Below, one piece after another: positions 8,079 to 10,651 of a DNA stretch of 10,651 nucleotides. The DNA comes from an uncultured Acetatifactor sp. GTDB lineage: Bacteria; Bacillota; Clostridia; Lachnospirales; Lachnospiraceae. The notes beneath the pieces were generated by a model. That model did not search any database, was not told where the DNA came from, and was given only the letters and a program-made list of their open reading frames with translations. The stretch spans positions 1-10,651 of the forward strand of contig CAJTSY010000014.1 of NCBI GenBank assembly GCA_910578995.1, in the 5' to 3' direction. A program made the position numbers and the translations under genes. Every line of letters starts with the position of its first letter. Position 1 is the first letter of the stretch.

Positions 8079-8110
8079 TGGGAATAATTGGTCCTGCGCT
8101 GTTTCATGTA

Positions 8111-8224
8111 CTTAGGAACTGCGAAGAAATAAATTTGCACTTTCAGGAAGGAAACATCAGTATATATGCATCTTCCCAGGCGGAATCCTGTAAATTTATT
8201 TCGTAACGTTTCCTTAGGAACTGC
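8111..8224. repeat. Inverted- and direct-repeat element
   Basis: Two overlapping symmetries are visible. GAAATAAATTTGCA (8126-8139) is an inverted copy of TGTAAATTTATTTC (8189-8202), matching 13 of 14; inside it GGAAG (8146-8150) can pair with CTTCC (8172-8176) around an AT-rich centre containing TATATATGCAT. CTTAGGAACTGC occurs at both 8111-8122 and 8213-8224, and the similarity runs on for 11 more bases after each copy (19 of 23 in total). The outer parts of the inverted arms also match imperfectly, because TTCCTTAGGAA (8210-8220) is itself nearly palindromic. It could be a small MITE-like insertion, an mRNA 3' structure, or duplicated regulator sites. Confidence 0.55.
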
Positions 8225-8233
8225 CGGAAAATA

Positions 8234-8257
8234 AACCCTGGGTTGATTTTTTCTTTT
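8234..8257 (+). terminator. Weak terminator-like hairpin after the methyltransferase gene
   Basis: AACC-CTG-GGTT (8234-8244) is a short stem followed by GA and then TTTTTTCTTTT (8247-8257). A wider pairing of CCGGAAAA (8224-8231) with TTTTCTGG (8254-8261) is also possible. The core stem is only four base pairs, so termination strength is doubtful, but it is the only T-rich hairpin between the methyltransferase and the next promoter. Confidence 0.33.
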
Positions 8258-8277
8258 CTGGATTAACGCAATCAGTA

Positions 8278-8306
8278 TGGTCAGTGATATGATTCTCCCT
8301 TATAAT
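8278..8306 (+). promoter_or_regulatory. Probable promoter of the XRE regulator gene
   Basis: TGGTCA (8278-8283) lies 17 bases before a perfect TATAAT (8301-8306). The -35 matches the consensus at four of six positions. Transcription would start near 8313, leaving a leader of about 106 bases before ATG 8419. The leader contains the two TTCxxGAA palindromes. Confidence 0.52.
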
Positions 8307-8344
8307 AAAAAGCACATTGCAGCGCGGCATTGTAGATAACAGCA

Positions 8345-8363
8345 TTCGCGAAAGATTCCGGAA
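8345..8363. promoter_or_regulatory. Two phased TTC-CG/GC-GAA palindromes, candidate operator
   Basis: TTCGCGAA (8345-8352) and TTCCGGAA (8356-8363) are both perfect 8-base palindromes of the form TTCSSGAA, and their centres are 11 bases apart, about one helical turn. They lie in the leader of the XRE regulator gene, roughly 35 bases after the predicted transcript start, where binding of the regulator could block its own transcription. This is inferred from symmetry and position only. Confidence 0.33.
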
Positions 8364-8418
8364 GACTATTTTAATTAGGAAAGACGCGAAGGCGATTCAG
8401 TGAGGAGGATCAACGAAA

Positions 8419-10281
8419 ATGAACAGACCAGATATGGAAAAAATCGGAAAAAGAATTGCGTTCCTGCGGAAGGAACGGGGCTATACAGGGGAGGCTCTGG
8501 CGGAACGGCTGCAGGTAAGCCCCCAGGCCGTATCCAAATGGGAAAACGCCAAATGCCTGCCGGAGACCAGCGTGTTGCCTGCCCTGGCCGAAGCGCTTGG
8601 CTGCAGCATTGATAATTTGCTGTGTCCCAGGGAAATTTTGATTCTGGAAGCAGTCTATACGGACGGGCAGACACAGGTTCCGGTTACCCGGTTTTTAAAC
8701 GGACTGGTGCGGAATAAGGACATCAGCATTCCTGTGAATGAGACATTTCTGGGCGCTTCCATTCCCGGGGACAGGCTGAAGGTGCTGACCATAAAATACC
8801 AGACGCCGGAGGGAATCTTTTTTTCCTATGCCCTGCAGAATCAAATGTTTGTCCTGGATAACAGAACGTCTGTTCTGAAACATGGCGCTGTTATTCCGGA
8901 GGGGGAAAGCGCCTGCTATGGGGACGGACAGTCGTTTCAGATTATCGGCGCCTGGTACGGAAACGAGAAGGTCTTTTCCTCCGTCATGCAGAAGATGATG
9001 CATTATGAATACTTTAACTGGGATAAGATTCCGGTGAACCAGGAGACCTTTCCCAGTGACACCGCAAGCGACGATACGGAATATCTGACACTGGTTTATC
9101 TGAACAAAGAGGGAATCCATGTCATCAGCTGCCCGGAAAACGAGACGGTTTGTTACGGCAGTCACCGCACCGCCCTTTATCTGGAAGACCACGGGGCATG
9201 TATTCTAAAGGGAATCAAGATGCTGTCCTGGGGAGAAGGGATGGACTGCCCCTGGGCCGGGGCGCTTTGGGCGGCGCTGCAATACATGGGAGAAAACCGT
9301 TCCTACCATCAGATTATGGGAATGAGCGGCGCCTGTTGGCGGACCTGCTTTACGGAGGTATGGGACTACAGCTGTACGGACGCACTGGTGGCCTTTGACT
9401 ATGCCACGCCTCTGTTCCGGAGCCTGGGGTATTCCTTCCGGATGGCGGACAGGGTGGAAAAGCAGGAACGGAAGGCGGAGCGCCTGGCAGTGATGGAGGA
9501 TATCCGCAGCGGGAAACCGGTTCTGGGCATCAACCTGCGGGTTGCTCCCGAGTGGGGTGTGATAACGGGATATGCAGAAGAGGGTGCCCGCTTCCTGTGC
9601 CGCACCTATTTTGACAGGGAGATCTTCGAGAAACTGGAGCAGGCGGAATCTCCCGCGGAAAAGGAAGACAGGAGGATAGTGTTTGAGGAAAACCAGGGCT
9701 ATCTGTTTACCGATTCCTGGCCCTTCCTGCTGATTCATTTCGGGGACAGGGAGGCCGCGCCCTCTCCACTGGAAAACTTGAGAGCGTCCCTTTCCATGCT
9801 TGCCGCATCCTTCCGGGGGGAGGAGACCAGGGGTTATTATCAGGGAAAAGGAGCCTATGAGGCGTGGATAAGGGGGCTTGCACGGGAGTCGGATTTCCGA
9901 TTGGACTCTGACAGGGAGAATGTGCTGCGGAGGCTCTGCGTCAACGACAGTATGCTTGTCAGCCTGATTGATGCCAGAGAGGCGGCTGCATGCTATCTGG
10001 AGGAATCGGCTGCCCTGCTGCAGGAAGGCAGCCGTGAGCATCTGGAAAAGATCGGGGCAAACTGCCGGAGCCTCTCCGGGATGCTGACCGCTTTCCGGGA
10101 CAAAAGCAGCGCGGCCGCCGATGCCTGTTCCCTGACCTACAACACGGATGTGGAGTTCAAGGTCGCGGTTTCGAAACTGGGCGAGATGCGCAGGGAGCAG
10201 ACTGCCCTGCTCGAAAAGGCACTGCTTCTGGAGGAGGAAAACTGCCGCCTGGCGGATCTGATTCTGGAAGGGACGGCCTGA
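8419..10281 (+). CDS. XRE regulator fused to a C39/BtrH-like cysteine domain
   Basis: Protein of 620 residues; ATG 8419 follows AGGAGG at 8403-8408. Residues about 6-68 are a clear XRE helix-turn-helix (IGKRIAFLRKERGYT, recognition helix VSPQAVSKWENAKCLP, tail IDNLLCP). Residues about 73-150 form a strand-rich domain (ILEAVYTDG, VPVTRFLNGLV, SIPVNETFLG, LKVLTIKYQTPEG) seen after the HTH in other Clostridial regulators. From about 272 a C39/BtrH-like fold begins: MDCPWAGALWAALQYMG with Cys277 at the nucleophile position, then GMSGACWRTCF, then PVLGINLRVAPEWGVITGY (367-385), where the catalytic His of C39 peptidases appears to be replaced by PEW. GYYQGKGAYEAWIRGL (473-488) is a further motif of such proteins. 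The last ~40 residues are a likely coiled coil. No membrane segment or signal peptide is seen, so it acts in the cytoplasm. It is probably a DNA-binding sensor; whether the cysteine domain is an enzyme or a ligand pocket is open. Confidence 0.88.
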   Translation: MNRPDMEKIGKRIAFLRKERGYTGEALAERLQVSPQAVSKWENAKCLPETSVLPALAEALGCSIDNLLCPREILILEAVYTDGQTQVPVTRFLNGLVRNKDISIPVNETFLGASIPGDRLKVLTIKYQTPEGIFFSYALQNQMFVLDNRTSVLKHGAVIPEGESACYGDGQSFQIIGAWYGNEKVFSSVMQKMMHYEYFNWDKIPVNQETFPSDTASDDTEYLTLVYLNKEGIHVISCPENETVCYGSHRTALYLEDHGACILKGIKMLSWGEGMDCPWAGALWAALQYMGENRSYHQIMGMSGACWRTCFTEVWDYSCTDALVAFDYATPLFRSLGYSFRMADRVEKQERKAERLAVMEDIRSGKPVLGINLRVAPEWGVITGYAEEGARFLCRTYFDREIFEKLEQAESPAEKEDRRIVFEENQGYLFTDSWPFLLIHFGDREAAPSPLENLRASLSMLAASFRGEETRGYYQGKGAYEAWIRGLARESDFRLDSDRENVLRRLCVNDSMLVSLIDAREAAACYLEESAALLQEGSREHLEKIGANCRSLSGMLTAFRDKSSAAADACSLTYNTDVEFKVAVSKLGEMRREQTALLEKALLLEEENCRLADLILEGTA

Positions 10282-10286
10282 ATCAT

Positions 10287-10379
10287 CTGCCGGACAAAAG
10301 GTATGACGAGTGGGCGCTTCTGCATTACATTGCAGGGAAAATGGATGCGCTTACGAGTAGAATGAATGGAAGAACTTGA
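10287..10379 (+). pseudogene. Possible remnant of a gene's 3' end
   Basis: In the frame ending at TGA 10377-10379 the translation reads LPDKRYDEWALLHYIAGK and continues for a dozen residues, a protein-like composition that differs from the two other frames. No start codon with a ribosome site precedes it, and the frame overlaps the end of the regulator gene. It may be the tail of a deleted gene, or the result of chance. I do not recognise the family. Confidence 0.25.
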
Positions 10380-10404
10380 AGTTCATAGGACGAACTGATA
10401 TAAT
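10372..10404 (+). promoter_or_regulatory. Promoter-like site with a palindrome over the -35
   Basis: TTGAAG (10376-10381), a 17-base spacer and a perfect TATAAT (10399-10404) form a promoter-like pair reading towards the tandem repeats. The -35 lies inside GAACTT-G-AAGTTC (10372-10384), a 6-bp inverted repeat, and a further GAACT half-site occurs at 10392-10396, 20 bases after the first. A repressor bound here would cover both promoter elements. No gene within the window lies downstream, so the transcript could be a non-coding RNA or reach a gene beyond the edge. Confidence 0.42.
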
Positions 10405-10433
10405 AGGGCACAGCGATTGCGGTGCTCTATTAT
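10400..10433. terminator. 12-bp hairpin, possible terminator
   Basis: ATAATAGGGCAC (10400-10411) pairs with GTGCTCTATTAT (10422-10433) over 12 bp with one G-U pair, and the loop can add two more pairs (GC/GC around GATT). The GC-rich tip above an AT-rich base followed by TATAC resembles a terminator without a clean T run; the arms being AT-rich on both sides, it could work in either direction. It lies 119 bases after the regulator stop. Its left arm overlaps the TATAAT of the promoter-like site, so both calls may not be right. Confidence 0.48.
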
Positions 10434-10520
10434 TATACTCACGGCCAAAAATATTTGCCAATCTTAAGGGATAACGAGTGGGCGCGCTGCAGCCTTGAAC
10501 AGGAAAGAGGCATACATATA

Positions 10521-10620
10521 GAAGCAAAGTGACTCTTCTGTAATAGAAGCAAAGTGACTCTTCTGTAATAGAAGCAAAGTGACTCTTCTGTAATAAAAGC
10601 AAAGCAACGCTTCTATTGTC
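10521..10620. repeat. 25-base tandem repeat with a hairpin in each unit
   Basis: Three identical 25-base units (10521-10545, 10546-10570, 10571-10595) begin GAAGCAAAGTGACTC and end TTCTGTAATA; a fourth, diverged unit fills 10596-10620. In unit 1, TATAGAAG (10517-10524) pairs with CTTCTGTA (10535-10542) with one wobble. In unit 4, AATAAAAGC (10592-10600) pairs with GCTTCTATT (10609-10617) with one mismatch. There are no spacers, so this is not a CRISPR array, and a 25-base period does not keep a reading frame. Confidence 0.93.
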
Positions 10621-10651
10621 AGGAGCATTGTCAAGAATGAATATGCTCACG

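Larger units (their letters stand above)
8079..8418. other. 340-base gene-free interval rich in structure
   Basis: No open frame here looks coding. Going from the methyltransferase stop towards the regulator gene it holds a ~110-base inverted/direct-repeat element (8111-8224), a weak terminator-like hairpin with a T-rich tail (8234-8257), a promoter-like pair (8278-8306), two phased 8-base palindromes (8345-8363) and the ribosome site of the next gene (8403-8408). Each is described separately. Confidence 0.8.
10306..10485. repeat. Pair of 12-base direct repeats
   Basis: ACGAGTGGGCGC occurs at 10306-10317 and again at 10474-10485, 168 bases apart and in the same reading phase. Weaker similarity extends on both sides (GGTATG before one copy, GGGATA before the other; TGCA after each). 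An exact 12-mer repeat over this distance is unlikely by chance, so it may record a duplication or the ends of a small element. Confidence 0.5.
10282..10651. other. 370-base terminal interval without a convincing gene
   Basis: After the regulator stop no complete gene can be supported on either strand. The interval contains a short coding-like fragment (10287-10379), a 12-mer repeated 168 bases apart, a promoter-like site with a palindrome (10372-10404), a 12-bp hairpin (10400-10433) and a 25-base tandem repeat (10521-10620). The 99-codon reverse-strand open frame across it runs through the tandem repeat and lacks a ribosome site I can recognise. Confidence 0.75.

Noticed and set aside
10521..10620. 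A CRISPR array
   Set aside because: The units abut with no spacers, are only 25 bases long and no cas gene is present.

Overview
The window looks like part of a chromosome from a Lachnospiraceae-type member of the Clostridia (inference). The grounds are strong AGGAGG ribosome binding sites before nearly every gene, a Gram-positive style solute-binding lipoprotein, a CitB/BarA-like hybrid histidine kinase of the kind common in gut Clostridia, an XRE regulator with a large sensory C-terminus, and TTGxxx-17-TATAAT promoters. All supported genes are on the + strand. No phage, transposase, integrase or CRISPR gene is visible.

Layout. Positions 1-65 may hold the end of an upstream gene. A 739-residue lipoprotein (99-2318) follows; it joins a beta-propeller-like N-terminal half to a family 1 solute-binding domain, and no permease gene follows it. 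Next comes a self-contained tRNA-Leu unit (promoter 2473-2501, tRNA 2522-2605 with anticodon AAG, terminator 2612-2657). A strong promoter (2659-2687) then drives a probable two-gene operon: an 861-residue membrane hybrid histidine kinase with two receiver domains (2747-5332) and, 13 bases later, a 612-residue polytopic membrane protein resembling GT-C glycosyltransferases (5346-7184). A class I SAM-dependent methyltransferase (7290-8078) follows at 105 bases.

The 340 bases at 8079-8418 are rich in structure: a ~110-base element with a 13/14 inverted repeat and an imperfect 23-base direct repeat, a weak terminator-like hairpin, a promoter, and two phased 8-base palindromes before the next gene. 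That gene (8419-10281) encodes an XRE helix-turn-helix fused to a C39/BtrH-like cysteine domain. The last 370 bases carry no convincing gene but contain a possible gene remnant, a repeated 12-mer, a promoter-like site with a palindrome over its -35, a 12-bp hairpin, and a 25-base tandem repeat in which each unit can fold into a hairpin.

How the parts work together is mostly inference. The kinase senses something outside the cell and passes phosphate to its own receivers; neither carries a DNA-binding output and no HPt partner is encoded here. The operon-linked membrane protein suggests an envelope or surface-glycan role. The XRE-cysteine-domain protein is the most unusual gene, and the repeats on either side of it are the least explained DNA. 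I see no proof of a complete new system.
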